A stretch of DNA of 64,000 bases from Cryobacterium zongtaii (lineage in GTDB: Bacteria; Actinomycetota; Actinomycetes; Actinomycetales; Microbacteriaceae), in the NCBI RefSeq assembly GCF_002909375.1, contig NZ_PPXD01000007.1, positions 248,001-312,000 on the forward strand, read 5' to 3'. This document shows positions 53,983 to 63,336 of the stretch, one piece after another. The position numbers and the translations under genes were made by a program. Positions within the stretch are counted from its first letter, which is position 1. Each line of letters starts with the position of its first letter. A model generated the notes under the pieces. The model was given only the letters and a program-made list of their open reading frames with translations, had not been told where the DNA came from and did no database searches.

Positions 53983-56802
53983 TTAGACGACGAGCGAGCG
54001 CAGCACGTACTGCAGGATGCCACCGTTGCGGTAGTAGTCCGCTTCGCCGGGGGTGTCGATGCGCACGACGGCGTCGAACTCGACAACGGCCTTGCCCGGA
54101 GCGGAGTGCTCGGTCGGGGTGGCGACAACGTGCACTGTCTTGGGCGTGCGGCCCTCGTTGAGTTCCTCGATACCGGTGATCGAGACGCTCTCGGTACCGT
54201 CCAGGCCCAGGGTCACCCAGGACTCGCCGGCGGGAAACTGCAGCGGGACCACTCCCATTCCGATCAGGTTCGAGCGGTGGATGCGTTCGAAGCTCTCGGT
54301 GATGACGGCCTTGACGCCCAGCAGGCTGGTGCCCTTGGCCGCCCAGTCCCGAGACGAGCCGGAGCCGTATTCCTTGCCGCCGAAAATGACCAGCGGGGTG
54401 CCAGCGGCCTGATAGTTCTGGCTGGCGTCGTAGATGAACGACTGCGGCGCATCCGGCTTGGTGAAGTCGCGGGTGTAACCGCCCTCGACGCCGTCAAGCA
54501 GCTGGTTGCGCAGCCGGATGTTGGCGAAGGTGCCGCGGATCATGATCTCGTGGTTACCGCGGCGCGAGCCGTAGGAGTTGAAGTCGCTTCGGTCGACGCC
54601 GTGCTCCATCAGGTACGCACCGGCCGGGCTGTCGGCCTTGATGTTGCCTGCCGGGCTGATGTGGTCGGTGGTGACCGAGTCGCCGAGCTTGGCGAGCACC
54701 CTCGCGCCGACGATGTCGGCGACCGGGCTGGTCTCCAGCGTCATACCGTCGAAGTACGGGGGCTTCCGCACGTAGGTGGACTTGGGGTCCCACTCGAAGA
54801 CCTCGCTGTCGGGCGTGGGCAGTGAACGCCAGCGCTCGTCTCCCTCGAAGACCTCACCGTATTCCTTGGTGAACATGGCCGTGTCGATCGAGCTGTCGAT
54901 GGTGGACTGCACCTCGGCGGAGTCCGGCCAGATGTCCTTGAGGAACACGTCGTTGCCCTCGGTGTCCTGGCCGAGGGCATCCGTGTCGAAGTCGAAGTTC
55001 ATCGATCCGGCCAGGGCGTACGCGATGACCAACGGCGGGCTGGCCAGGTAGTTCATCTTGACGTCCGGGCTGATGCGGCCCTCGAAGTTACGGTTTCCGG
55101 AGAGCACCGCGGTGACAGCGAGGTCGTTGTCGTTGATCGCGGCGGAGACCTCGTTGATGAGGGGTCCGGTGTTGCCGATGCAGACCGTGCAGCCGTAGCC
55201 GACGGTGTAGAAGCCGAGGGCCTCGAGGTCGTCGGTGAGGCCGGCCTTGGCGTAGTAGTCCGTGACGACCTTGGAGCCCGGCGCCAGGGTGGTCTTGACC
55301 CAGGGCTTGGACTTCAGGCCCTTCTTCACGGCGTTCCGCGCCAGCAGGCCCGCGGCGAGCATGACCGACGGATTCGAGGTGTTGGTGCAGGAGGTGATGG
55401 CCGCAACGGCGACGGCTCCGTGGTCGAGCGTGTAGCTCGCCCCGTCGGCCGTGGTGATCGGAACCGGGCTCGACACCGAGACGGGAGCGTGGCTCACGTG
55501 CTGGTGCGAAACCTGGTGGGCGCTCTGCTCGTCCTCGGCGGTGAAACCGATCGGGTCAGAGGCGGGGAAGGATGCCTCGACGGCCGCGTCCACCATGGAC
55601 AGGTCGTGCGTGGCGTAGTTCTGCAGGTCGATCTCGAATTGCGACTTCGCGTTGCTGAGTTCGACCCGGTCCTGCGGGCGCTTGGGTCCGGCGATCGACG
55701 GTACGACGGTGCCCAGGTCGAGTTCGAGGTACTCGCTGAAGACGGGCTCCTGTGCGGGGTCGTGCCACAGGCCCTGCAGCTTGGAGTACGCCTCGACGAG
55801 TGCGACCTGCTCTTCGCTGCGGCCGGTGAGACGCAGGTAGCCGAGGGTGACGTCGTCGATCGGGAACATGGCAGCGGTGGAGCCGAACTCCGGGCTCATG
55901 TTGCCGATGGTGGCGCGGTTGGCCAGCGGCACCTGGGCGACGCCCTCGCCGTAGAATTCGACGAACTTCCCCACAACGCCGTGGCGGCGCAGCATCTGGG
56001 TGATCGTGAGCACAACATCCGTCGCGGTGACGCCGGCGGGGATGGAGCCGTTGAGCTTGAAGCCGACGACCTTGGGGATCAGCATCGACACGGGCTGGCC
56101 GAGCATGGCCGCCTCGGCTTCGATGCCGCCGACGCCCCAGCCGAGCACGCCCAGGCCGTTGACCATCGTGGTGTGCGAGTCGGTGCCGACACAGGTGTCG
56201 GGGTAGGCGCGGAGGACGCCGCCTACTTCGCGCGTGAAGGTGACGCGGGCCAGGTACTCGATGTTGACCTGGTGCACGATGCCGGTTCCCGGCGGGACGA
56301 CCTTGAAGTCGTCGAACGCGGTCTGGCCCCAGCGCAGGAACTGGTAACGCTCACCGTTGCGCTCGTATTCGATCTCGACGTTGCGCTCGAGGGCGTTCTC
56401 GCTGCCGAACAGGTCGGCGATGACCGAGTGGTCGATGACGAGCTCGGCAGGGGCGAGCGGGTTGATCTTGTTGGGGTCGCCGCCGAGGTCGGCGACGGCC
56501 TCACGCATGGTGGCGAGGTCGACGATGCACGGCACGCCGGTGAAGTCCTGCATGATCACGCGAGCTGGCGTGAACTGGATTTCTGTGTCGGGATCGCTGG
56601 TGGGAACCCACGCGCCGAGTGCGCGGATGTGATCCGCGGTGATGTTGGCGCCGTCTTCGGTGCGGAGGAGGTTCTCCAGCAGCACCTTGAGGCTGAACGG
56701 CAGCTTCTCGTATCCCTTGACGGCGTCCAGGCGAAAGACTTCGTAGTCCGTCGCACCGACGCGCAGGGTGTCCCGAGCTCCAAAACTATTAACAGCAGAC
56801 AC
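53983..56802 (-). CDS. acnA: Aconitate hydratase A
   Basis: Iron-sulfur TCA enzyme interconverting citrate and isocitrate. The 939-residue product from GTG 56802 (AAAGGAGAGGG upstream) has ligand cysteines in [23 protein letters not shown] and [42 protein letters not shown] and [22 protein letters not shown] also match the family. Length and domains match AcnA (swivel domain C-terminal). It stands alone downstream of a palindromic operator (see that entry). Confidence 0.97.
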   Translation of the reverse strand: MSAVNSFGARDTLRVGATDYEVFRLDAVKGYEKLPFSLKVLLENLLRTEDGANITADHIRALGAWVPTSDPDTEIQFTPARVIMQDFTGVPCIVDLATMREAVADLGGDPNKINPLAPAELVIDHSVIADLFGSENALERNVEIEYERNGERYQFLRWGQTAFDDFKVVPPGTGIVHQVNIEYLARVTFTREVGGVLRAYPDTCVGTDSHTTMVNGLGVLGWGVGGIEAEAAMLGQPVSMLIPKVVGFKLNGSIPAGVTATDVVLTITQMLRRHGVVGKFVEFYGEGVAQVPLANRATIGNMSPEFGSTAAMFPIDDVTLGYLRLTGRSEEQVALVEAYSKLQGLWHDPAQEPVFSEYLELDLGTVVPSIAGPKRPQDRVELSNAKSQFEIDLQNYATHDLSMVDAAVEASFPASDPIGFTAEDEQSAHQVSHQHVSHAPVSVSSPVPITTADGASYTLDHGAVAVAAITSCTNTSNPSVMLAAGLLARNAVKKGLKSKPWVKTTLAPGSKVVTDYYAKAGLTDDLEALGFYTVGYGCTVCIGNTGPLINEVSAAINDNDLAVTAVLSGNRNFEGRISPDVKMNYLASPPLVIAYALAGSMNFDFDTDALGQDTEGNDVFLKDIWPDSAEVQSTIDSSIDTAMFTKEYGEVFEGDERWRSLPTPDSEVFEWDPKSTYVRKPPYFDGMTLETSPVADIVGARVLAKLGDSVTTDHISPAGNIKADSPAGAYLMEHGVDRSDFNSYGSRRGNHEIMIRGTFANIRLRNQLLDGVEGGYTRDFTKPDAPQSFIYDASQNYQAAGTPLVIFGGKEYGSGSSRDWAAKGTSLLGVKAVITESFERIHRSNLIGMGVVPLQFPAGESWVTLGLDGTESVSITGIEELNEGRTPKTVHVVATPTEHSAPGKAVVEFDAVVRIDTPGEADYYRNGGILQYVLRSLVV

Positions 56803-56882
56803 GATGCCCTCTCCTTTGTGGAAACCGACGGGAACCCGTCCGCGATCCTCAATCCTGACCAACTGACGCCGGGTTCTGCCAG

Positions 56883-56901
56883 CAAGGGTAGCCTTACCGC
56901 A
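56883..56901 (-). promoter_or_regulatory. Weak iron-box-like sequence in the acnA leader
   Basis: This 19-base segment matches the DtxR/IdeR consensus TTAGGTTAGGCTAACCTAA at 13 of 19 positions. In Corynebacterium the iron regulators control acn, so a link is plausible but unproven. Confidence 0.25.
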
Positions 56902-56904
56902 AAC

Positions 56905-56922
56905 TATCTTGACGTCGAGATA
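56905..56922 (-). promoter_or_regulatory. 18-bp palindromic operator upstream of acnA
   Basis: TATCT-CGACGTCA-AGATA on the minus strand, 16 of 18 bases symmetric, about 103-120 bases upstream of the acnA GTG. It resembles the TCTTGA-TCAAGA palindromes bound by MarR-family TamR-type regulators, reported in Streptomyces to control aconitase. Confidence 0.5.
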
Positions 56923-56923
56923 A

Positions 56924-57730
56924 CTATAGCATCGGCCGCTGTGCGGCGGTCGCCGCGTACACGGAACGCACCATCAGCCAGGAGACCACAAGAAGCGGCG
57001 CATACAGCGGGATCCCCATGAGCAGTTTGGTCGCGCCCAACCACTCGACGTTGCCGGCGTAGTACAGGGGAAGCTGCACGGCCAGGCGCAGGATGAACAG
57101 TCCCGCCCACATGAAGGTAAGAATTGTCAGCACCCGTCGTTTGGACGGGTCGGCCCGCCAGGCGAGCTGCTCCCCCATCAAGAACCCGACGGCCACACCG
57201 ATGAGCGGCCAGCAGATCAGTGCGGATACCAGCAGGGCCGCTCCGTACACACCGTTGGTCCAGAAGCCCGGCAGGTAGAAGTCTTCAGCGCGGCCGGTGA
57301 ACAGGGCGAGCACGGCGCTGAGGCCGATTCCGACGAGTCCACCGACGGCCTGGGTGACGGTCTGTTTACGGGCCAGCCGGAGCGCGAAGAAGATCACCCC
57401 GATGATCACCGGAGCGATCAGGGACGGAATCAGCTCACGGGTGAGGGTGTAGGTGACCAGGAAGACCAGGCCCGGCAGGACGGCCTCGACCAGGCCGCGG
57501 ATGCCGCCCATGGCAGCCAGCAGCGCGTGGCCGCTGATGGGTTCCCCGTCTGCGGCCGGACTGAACCCGGCGCGGCGGGCCGCCGCGGCCATACTGTCGG
57601 CGAGGGCGCCGGCGGGCTCTGCCGGGCTGCCGGCACTGTTGGCACCGGCTCTGGCGGCACTGTCAGTGCCGTCGGTGCCGTCGGACGTCTTACGCGGTTC
57701 GGGTTCTGGCCCGGAGAGGGAATCCGTCAT
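56924..57730 (-). CDS. DUF3159 membrane protein
   Basis: A 268-residue protein with a Ser/Asp/Ala-rich cytoplasmic N-terminus (about 70 residues) and about six transmembrane helices ([100 protein letters not shown]). DUF3159 is confined to Actinobacteria and unannotated. ATG 57730 is chosen. It is 31 bases downstream of the DUF3710 gene. Confidence 0.9.
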   Translation of the reverse strand: MTDSLSGPEPEPRKTSDGTDGTDSAARAGANSAGSPAEPAGALADSMAAAARRAGFSPAADGEPISGHALLAAMGGIRGLVEAVLPGLVFLVTYTLTRELIPSLIAPVIIGVIFFALRLARKQTVTQAVGGLVGIGLSAVLALFTGRAEDFYLPGFWTNGVYGAALLVSALICWPLIGVAVGFLMGEQLAWRADPSKRRVLTILTFMWAGLFILRLAVQLPLYYAGNVEWLGATKLLMGIPLYAPLLVVSWLMVRSVYAATAAQRPML

Positions 57731-57761
57731 CAGGTGACTTTCGGTGAGTGCACCTGACGGA

Positions 57762-58454
57762 TCAGGTGCCGGTGGGTTCGGGCTTACCGGCCGGGGTGGC
57801 CGGCATCCGCAGCGGGATGAGGTCGCGCGGCGGCATCGGGGCCGAACCGCGCACCACGACGATGCTGCGGAACAGGTCTTCGATCTGCGCTGCGGCTTCG
57901 GGGTTGATGGCACCCTCGCCGGCGATGACGCCGCGGAGGAACCAGCGCGGGCCGTCCACGCCGATGAAACGGGCCAACCGGGTGGTGCCCGCGGGACCCT
58001 GGCCGGCTGCGACGGGGATCTCGGCGACGAGTTCGGGCCCGAACGGACCTTCGCGCGGAGTGGTCGAGCCACCCTGCTTGGCGATCTGGTCGGCGATCTG
58101 GGCGCGGATTTCCTGCCACAGGCCGCTGGAACGCGGCGCCGCAAAGGGCTGCACCTGCAGGGTCGAACCGGCATAGTCCAGGCCGATGGCAACGACTCGC
58201 TTGGAGCCCTCTTCGATCTCGAGCCGGAGGTGCAGGCCCTCGCGCGGCAGGATCTTCACGCCACCGAGATCGACGTATGGGCGGACCGGGTTCGCCTCAG
58301 ACTCGTCGAGGGGACCGTCTACGTCACGGTCGACCGGAGCTGACTTGGCGTGCATGTCGGGGACCTGCTGCTCGGCTCCGGCGAGTTCGGCGCCGTCGGT
58401 GCCGGCCGTTTCGTCGGTGCTTGAGCGCGTGTCGGGGTTCACTTTGTCACTCAC
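57762..58454 (-). CDS. DUF3710 family protein
   Basis: A 230-residue soluble protein with an acidic N-terminus. The core shows PYVDLGGVKILPREGLHLRLE, VAIGLDYAGSTLQVQPFAAPRSSGLW and GPRWFLRGVIAGEGA, typical of DUF3710, which is always next to dut in Actinobacteria. Function is unknown; membership in a cell-envelope or nucleotide context is not established. GTG 58454 overlaps the dut stop by GTGA. Confidence 0.9.
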   Translation of the reverse strand: MSDKVNPDTRSSTDETAGTDGAELAGAEQQVPDMHAKSAPVDRDVDGPLDESEANPVRPYVDLGGVKILPREGLHLRLEIEEGSKRVVAIGLDYAGSTLQVQPFAAPRSSGLWQEIRAQIADQIAKQGGSTTPREGPFGPELVAEIPVAAGQGPAGTTRLARFIGVDGPRWFLRGVIAGEGAINPEAAAQIEDLFRSIVVVRGSAPMPPRDLIPLRMPATPAGKPEPTGT

Positions 58455-58963
58455 AGGGTTTCTCCGCTTCGGTGGGCGTCCGTCGGGGCGGACGATTCGG
58501 TCTGGGGGGCGCGGTCCGCAGGAGCGCCCGGCGCGACGCCGGTCGAGCCGAAGCCGCCCTCGCCACGCATGCTGCCGGGCAGCCGCTCGACTGGAACGAA
58601 GACCGCCCGGGCCACCGGAACCACGATGAGTTGGGCAATGCGGTCGCCGATGTTGATGGGGAACGGGGTGACGGTGTCGGTGTTGAGCAGGCAGACCTTG
58701 ACCTCGCCCCGGTAGCCCGCATCAACGGTCCCCGGCGAGTTCACGACGGTGATCCCATGCTTGACGGCCAGTCCGCTGCGGGGGACCACGAAGGCCGCGT
58801 ATCCGTCCGGCAACGCTATCGACACACCGGTGCCGACGAGGGCCCGTTCACCGGGAGCCAAGACCAAGGCCTCCGAGGCGTGCAGGTCGGCTCCGGCGTC
58901 ACCCGGATGGGCGTATGTCGGGAGAACGGACGCGGTAATCAGGACTTCGACGCTTTCAGCCAC
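58451..58963 (-). CDS. dut: dUTP diphosphatase
   Basis: Hydrolyses dUTP to dUMP and pyrophosphate, preventing uracil incorporation and feeding dTMP synthesis. The 170-residue trimeric-type dUTPase has motifs HPGDAGADLHA (I), VPRSGLAVKHGI (II), NSPGTVDAGYRGEVKV (III), RIAQLIVVPV (IV) and the P-loop-like RGEGGFGSTG (V). The last 25 residues are a low-complexity tail. GTG 58963. Confidence 0.97.
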   Translation of the reverse strand: MAESVEVLITASVLPTYAHPGDAGADLHASEALVLAPGERALVGTGVSIALPDGYAAFVVPRSGLAVKHGITVVNSPGTVDAGYRGEVKVCLLNTDTVTPFPINIGDRIAQLIVVPVARAVFVPVERLPGSMRGEGGFGSTGVAPGAPADRAPQTESSAPTDAHRSGETL

Positions 58964-59001
58964 GTGTCGAGGGTAGTGCAGTTATCTGGTCGAATAGACC
59001 C

Positions 59002-59457
59002 ATGCCCGATTATCGCGAAAAACTCTGGCCATCCCCATGGCTCTTCATCATCACTGCGCTTGTGATTCCCGCGAGCCTCCTGGTCTTCCTGCCGATCTCG
59101 GTGTTGGCGGGGATCCTGACCGGCGCCGGCCTCTACCTCGGCAGCGCCCTGCTGCTGGTGCTGGCGTCGCCGACGGTTTCGGTGTCCGACGGTGTCCTCA
59201 CCGCCGGCCGGGCGCGCATCGAAACCCGCCTGCTCGGTGAGGCCGTCCCCCTCGAGGCTGCGGACGCCACTCTCGAGCGTGGCCAGAAGCTGGATGCCCG
59301 CGCGTGGCTGTTGATCCGTGGCTGGATCGCACCCGTGGTGCGGATCCCGCTTGAAGACCCGACCGATCCGGCGCCGTATTGGCTGGTCTCCAGCCGCCGA
59401 CCACAGAAAATGGCCGCCGCGATCAATGGATCGCGACGGCCAGCATCAAGTAACTAA
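59002..59457 (+). CDS. DUF3093 membrane protein
   Basis: A 151-residue protein with two N-terminal hydrophobic helices (WLFIITALVIPASLLVFLPI and LTGAGLYLGSALLLVLA) followed by a beta-rich PH-like domain (GVLTAGRARIE, ILTFM-free; WLVSSRRPQKMAAAI at the end). DUF3093 is an Actinobacteria-specific family adjacent to dut. It diverges from dut with only 38 bases between starts. Confidence 0.9.
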   Translation: MPDYREKLWPSPWLFIITALVIPASLLVFLPISVLAGILTGAGLYLGSALLLVLASPTVSVSDGVLTAGRARIETRLLGEAVPLEAADATLERGQKLDARAWLLIRGWIAPVVRIPLEDPTDPAPYWLVSSRRPQKMAAAINGSRRPASSN

Positions 59458-59463
59458 GCGCGC

Positions 59464-59757
59464 TTAGGCGTCGCACTCCAGGCAGACCGGGCCGAGCTTG
59501 GTCTCGTGCGACATCTGCGAACGGTGCTTCACGAGGAAGCACTCCACGCAGGTGAACTCGTCGGCCTGCGGGGGCAGGACGACGACGTCGAGGTCGAGGT
59601 CGGACAGATCGGCGCCCGGGAGGTCGAAGCCACCGGGGTTGTCGGAGTCGTCAACATCAACGACACCAGACATCTTGTCGGGTACACGCTCCTTGAGGGC
59701 CTCAATCGACTCTGAGTCGTCTTCGGTCTTTCGCGGTGCGTCGTAATCGGTTGCCAT
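59464..59757 (-). CDS. DUF4193 zinc-ribbon protein
   Basis: A 97-residue acidic protein starting MATDYDAPRKTEDD. The C-terminal CVECFLVKHRSQ and CLECDA carry two CxxC pairs expected to bind zinc. Highly conserved in Actinobacteria next to dut/DUF3093; function unknown. ATG 59757 is chosen because the upstream frame (MVCYSARIV) is not conserved. Converges with DUF3093. Confidence 0.92.
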   Translation of the reverse strand: MATDYDAPRKTEDDSESIEALKERVPDKMSGVVDVDDSDNPGGFDLPGADLSDLDLDVVVLPPQADEFTCVECFLVKHRSQMSHETKLGPVCLECDA

Positions 59758-59953
59758 GCCCATCCATTTCATTAACGCCGATAAACGAAATCGGCGGCCA
59801 TAGTTTGCAACAATCCGTGCGGAATAGCAAACCAATCACCAACCTTTCAGGTTGGCAATGGGAGCAACTTCCGGCACGCCCGCAGTATTCCCCGAAAAAT
59901 GCCAGATTGCATGGCAGGGTTGGGCCATCAGTAATCGCGAGAGGGCTTTCGCC

Positions 59954-61069
59954 ATGCAGGATTTGAAAGTTATCGGAGTCGAGAACGGCGCGCTGCTTGC
60001 AGCGTCAGAGGAGGGTGATCGCTTTCGGATCCCCATCGATGCGGTTCTCCAGTCCCGGCTTCGCCAAACCCAAACGGATGCGTCCGTTCGGCCCAAACTG
60101 TCGCCCCGGGAGGTGCAGGCGCACATCCGTGCCGGCATGTCCGCGGAGGACGTCGCTGCGGTGACCGGTGCGTCGCTGGACTTCGTCAAGCGGTTCGAGG
60201 GACCGGTGGTCGCCGAACGCGAATACATAGTGTCGAGCGCGCTGAGCGTACCCGTGCACACCGCGATCGAACCCGATCCCATCGACGAGCAGGCCAACTT
60301 CGGCAGCGTCATCCGGGAACGCCTGGCGTCCCTGGGTGCGTCCAACGAACGCTGGGCCAGCTGGAAGGAACCCGGCGCCGGGTGGATCGTCAAGCTCGCC
60401 TTCACGGCTGACGACATCGACCACGACGCCCGGTGGGGCTTCGAACCCAAGAAGAACACCCTCTCGCCGATCGGCAGTGAGGCCATTGCGCTCTCCCAGC
60501 AGGGCGAGCTCAAGGGTGCCCTGATCCCCCGGCTGCGTGCCGTCGGCGCCGAAACCAGCCTGGCCGACGTGAGCCGGTTCGACAGCGGCGCCTTCACCTT
60601 CAAGGAATCCCTGGCCGACGACATCCTCAACGACACGGCTCCGCTGCACGATCCGGTGCCGTACGCCCGTTCCGCCGGTACGACGGAGGCCGTGTCCAAG
60701 GCCGCCATCAAGCGAGCGGCCGAACCGCCGCAAAGCCTGAGCGAGACCGCGGACCTGCTCGAGTCGCTTCGCCGCCGCCGCGGCGAACGGGAAGCGGCCG
60801 CCGGAGAGACCGAAACGCCCGTCACACCAGTGGTGGATACCCGCCGTACCGAGCGGGCACCGGCCGAGTCCGGGATCCGCCTGGTCAACGAGGCTCCCCC
60901 GGTCGCCGAGGCTGCCACCGCAGCCCCCGAGGAAACCCGCAACGTGTGGGCCACTCAGGCCGCCACGGGCCAAACACGCACCGGTCAGACCGGTCGCCGC
61001 GGCCGCGCATCGATGCCCAGCTGGGACGAGATAGTCTTCGGCGCACGAACCGACGACGACCTGGCCTGA
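59954..61069 (+). CDS. sepH: Septation protein SepH
   Basis: FtsZ-binding cell division protein (DUF3071). The 371-residue product from ATG 59954 starts MQDLKVIGVENGALLAASEEGDRF. A helix-turn-helix-like segment follows (LSPREVQAHIRAGMSAEDVAAVTGASLDFVKRFEGPV), then the conserved ERLASLGAS and WIVKLAFTADDIDHDARWGF, and a disordered C-terminal half ending in SWDEIVFGAR, a conserved tail motif. In Streptomyces SepH bundles FtsZ filaments. Confidence 0.94.
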   Translation: MQDLKVIGVENGALLAASEEGDRFRIPIDAVLQSRLRQTQTDASVRPKLSPREVQAHIRAGMSAEDVAAVTGASLDFVKRFEGPVVAEREYIVSSALSVPVHTAIEPDPIDEQANFGSVIRERLASLGASNERWASWKEPGAGWIVKLAFTADDIDHDARWGFEPKKNTLSPIGSEAIALSQQGELKGALIPRLRAVGAETSLADVSRFDSGAFTFKESLADDILNDTAPLHDPVPYARSAGTTEAVSKAAIKRAAEPPQSLSETADLLESLRRRRGEREAAAGETETPVTPVVDTRRTERAPAESGIRLVNEAPPVAEAATAAPEETRNVWATQAATGQTRTGQTGRRGRASMPSWDEIVFGARTDDDLA

Positions 61070-61098
61070 TCCTCACCTGAGTCATAGGCTGCGGTTCC

Positions 61099-62232
61099 AT
61101 GACGCGTGCCTCCCGCTCCGACATCACCCGGCGTCGCCTGGCCAGCCAGGCGCTGACCGGGTCGATCACCGAGCCCGCCCAGGTCGTCGACCGCATGCTG
61201 GCCGTGCAGGCGCAGGACCTCCGCTGGGCGAAGTGGGCCGTTGCCGTGCGGGCCCCCGGAAGCACCTCCGCCGACATCGACACGCTGATCGACTCCGCCA
61301 GGATCGTGCGCTCCTGGCCGATGCGGGGAACCCTGCACCTGGTGCCGGGACCGGACCTGGCCTGGATGCTCGGACTCACCACCGCCAGGCTCTGGGCCGG
61401 TGCGGCAACCCGGCGCCGCGACCTGGGCCTGGACGAGGCGACCATCGAACGCTCCCGCACCGTGGCCGAGAATGCCCTCAGCGGCGGACGGGAGCTCACC
61501 AGGGCAGCCTTCCTGGCACTGCTGGAGCGCCACGGCATCGGCACAGACGGCCAGCGGGGATATCACCTCATCTGGCACCTCGCCCAGTCGGGAACCCTCT
61601 GCTGGGGCCGGCAGCTCGACGCCCAACAGATGCTCGTGCTGCTCTCGGACTGGGTCCCGCACCCCCGGCAGCTCGAACGCGACCAGGCACTGGGCGAATA
61701 CCTGCTGCGCTACCTGGCCGGACACGGGCCGGCTCCCCTGACCGACTTCGCCTGGTGGTCCCAGCTCACCATGAGCGACGCCAAGACCGCCCTGGCCGTT
61801 GCGGGAGGGCAGCTCAACACCCTCGACGTCGACGGAGTGAGCCACCTGCTCCCCCAGAGCTCAGATCTCGGACCGCTGGGCCGCGCCGCGCCGGGGCGCG
61901 GTCCCAGTGCCGTGCTGGCCCTGCCGGGCTTCGATGAATACCTGCTCGGCTATCGGGATCGCAGCTTCGCGATCGAACCCGAGAACCTGACCAGGGTCGT
62001 CCCGGGCAAGAACGGGATCTTCCTGCCCGTCCTGGTTCGCGGCGGCCGCATTTTCGGCACCTGGCGGCGCGACTGGCAGCCCCGGGCGATCACGGTGCAC
62101 CCCGCGCCGTTCACCCCGCAGGGCGCCGCATCGCTCCCGGGAACCGATCGGGCCCTTCACGAATACGCCCGCTTCCTCGGCCGCCCGGTGCAGGTGCTTC
62201 CGGCCTCACCGACCGTGCCCGCCGCGCCCTAG
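61099..62232 (+). CDS. Winged-helix DNA-binding protein (HTH_42, AlkZ/YcaQ-related)
   Basis: A 377-residue protein with MLAVQAQDLRWAKWAV and WPMRGTLHLV, the HTH_42 signature (QAQD, RGTLH) of AlkZ/YcaQ DNA glycosylase relatives. GLDEATIERSRTV, RGYHLIWHLAQSGTLCWG and LPGFDEYLLGYRDRS follow. Members unhook alkylated bases or interstrand crosslinks, but catalytic QxD/QxQ residues were not checked residue by residue, so glycosylase activity is only possible. Start ATG 61099. Confidence 0.85.
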   Translation: MTRASRSDITRRRLASQALTGSITEPAQVVDRMLAVQAQDLRWAKWAVAVRAPGSTSADIDTLIDSARIVRSWPMRGTLHLVPGPDLAWMLGLTTARLWAGAATRRRDLGLDEATIERSRTVAENALSGGRELTRAAFLALLERHGIGTDGQRGYHLIWHLAQSGTLCWGRQLDAQQMLVLLSDWVPHPRQLERDQALGEYLLRYLAGHGPAPLTDFAWWSQLTMSDAKTALAVAGGQLNTLDVDGVSHLLPQSSDLGPLGRAAPGRGPSAVLALPGFDEYLLGYRDRSFAIEPENLTRVVPGKNGIFLPVLVRGGRIFGTWRRDWQPRAITVHPAPFTPQGAASLPGTDRALHEYARFLGRPVQVLPASPTVPAAP

Positions 62233-62283
62233 CCTGCCGTGGTGAGACCGGTGATCGGTCCGGTCCGTCGGGCCTTGTACCCT

Positions 62284-63327
62284 ATGACAGTGCGAATAAC
62301 GACCAGCCTGCGAGTATCCAGACGGATCCCGCTGCTGCAGACCCTCAAGACCTCGGTCGCCGTGGTCCTGGCCTGGGTAATCTCGCTGTGGCTCCTGCCC
62401 GGCGAGCTGCCCATCTTCGCCGCGATGGCCGCCATCTTCGTCGTGCAGCCCAGCATCAACCAGTCCCTGGGACGGGCCCTGGAACGCAGCCTCGGCGTCG
62501 TCGGCGGAGTCCTGGTCGCTCTGGGCATCGGGCTGTGGTTCGGACAGGACAGCTGGATCGTCCTGGCGGCGATCGTGCTCTGCATCCTGCTGGCCTGGGC
62601 CCTGAAGCTGTCGCCTGGCTCGGCGAATCAGATCCCGATCAGCGCGATGCTCGTCCTCGTGCTGGGTGCCGCGACACCGACCTACGCCAGGGACCGCATC
62701 ATCGAGACCATCCTGGGTGCCGCGATCGCCGTGATCGTCAACGCGTTGATCGTTCCGCCGGTGCTGCTCACGCCCGCACACGACGCGGTGACCCGGCTCA
62801 CCCTGGAGGTGGCCGCGACCTTCGACCGGGTGGCCACCGCGCTGCTGAGCCCGCAGAAGTACGCCGATCTGGAGAGCCTGATGATCCAGGCCCGACTACT
62901 GCGGCCCATGCTGGCCAAGGCCGAACGGGCCATCAGCCAGGCCGAGGAGAGCCTGACACTCAATCCCCGCCAAAGCAGGCACCGCGAGGTTCTCGACGCC
63001 GACACCGACCTCTACGCCCGCCTGGTGCCCCTGGTCACCCGGGCACTGGGCATGACGAGAGCGCTGCGGGACCACTACGACGACAGCCTGCACCTCGAGC
63101 CCACCGTGCAGGCCTTCGCCATCGAGCTGGAGAGGGCCGCGCACGATCTGCGATTGCTCACCGTGCCGGCGGACGGGAAGCCGTCCGCCTCGGCGGCTCC
63201 GGGGATCGAGCCGCTCGCCCTGACGGCGCCGCTGATGATCATGACTCCACATCCCCAGCACTGGATCTTGATCGGCGCCCTGATGGAGGACCTGCGACGG
63301 GTGCGCGAGGAGATCACCGGCGAGTAG
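62284..63327 (+). CDS. FUSC family membrane protein
   Basis: A roughly 347-residue protein with about six N-terminal transmembrane helices. TLKTSVAVVLAWVISLWLL and FAAMAAIFVVQPSINQSLGRALERSLGVVGGV are the fusaric-acid-resistance-like hallmarks, then GAATPTYARDRIIETILGAAIAVIVNALIV. A long soluble C-terminal helical domain follows. FUSC proteins are implicated in efflux or aromatic-acid resistance; the substrate is unknown. ATG 62284 is chosen; GTG 62239 would add 15 residues. Confidence 0.85.
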   Translation: MTVRITTSLRVSRRIPLLQTLKTSVAVVLAWVISLWLLPGELPIFAAMAAIFVVQPSINQSLGRALERSLGVVGGVLVALGIGLWFGQDSWIVLAAIVLCILLAWALKLSPGSANQIPISAMLVLVLGAATPTYARDRIIETILGAAIAVIVNALIVPPVLLTPAHDAVTRLTLEVAATFDRVATALLSPQKYADLESLMIQARLLRPMLAKAERAISQAEESLTLNPRQSRHREVLDADTDLYARLVPLVTRALGMTRALRDHYDDSLHLEPTVQAFAIELERAAHDLRLLTVPADGKPSASAAPGIEPLALTAPLMIMTPHPQHWILIGALMEDLRRVREEITGE

Positions 63328-63336
63328 GCTGCCCGC

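Noticed and set aside
52029-54161. 710-codon open frame opposite dxs and acnA
   Set aside because: Same reason; dxs and acnA in the other strand have clear full-length homology.
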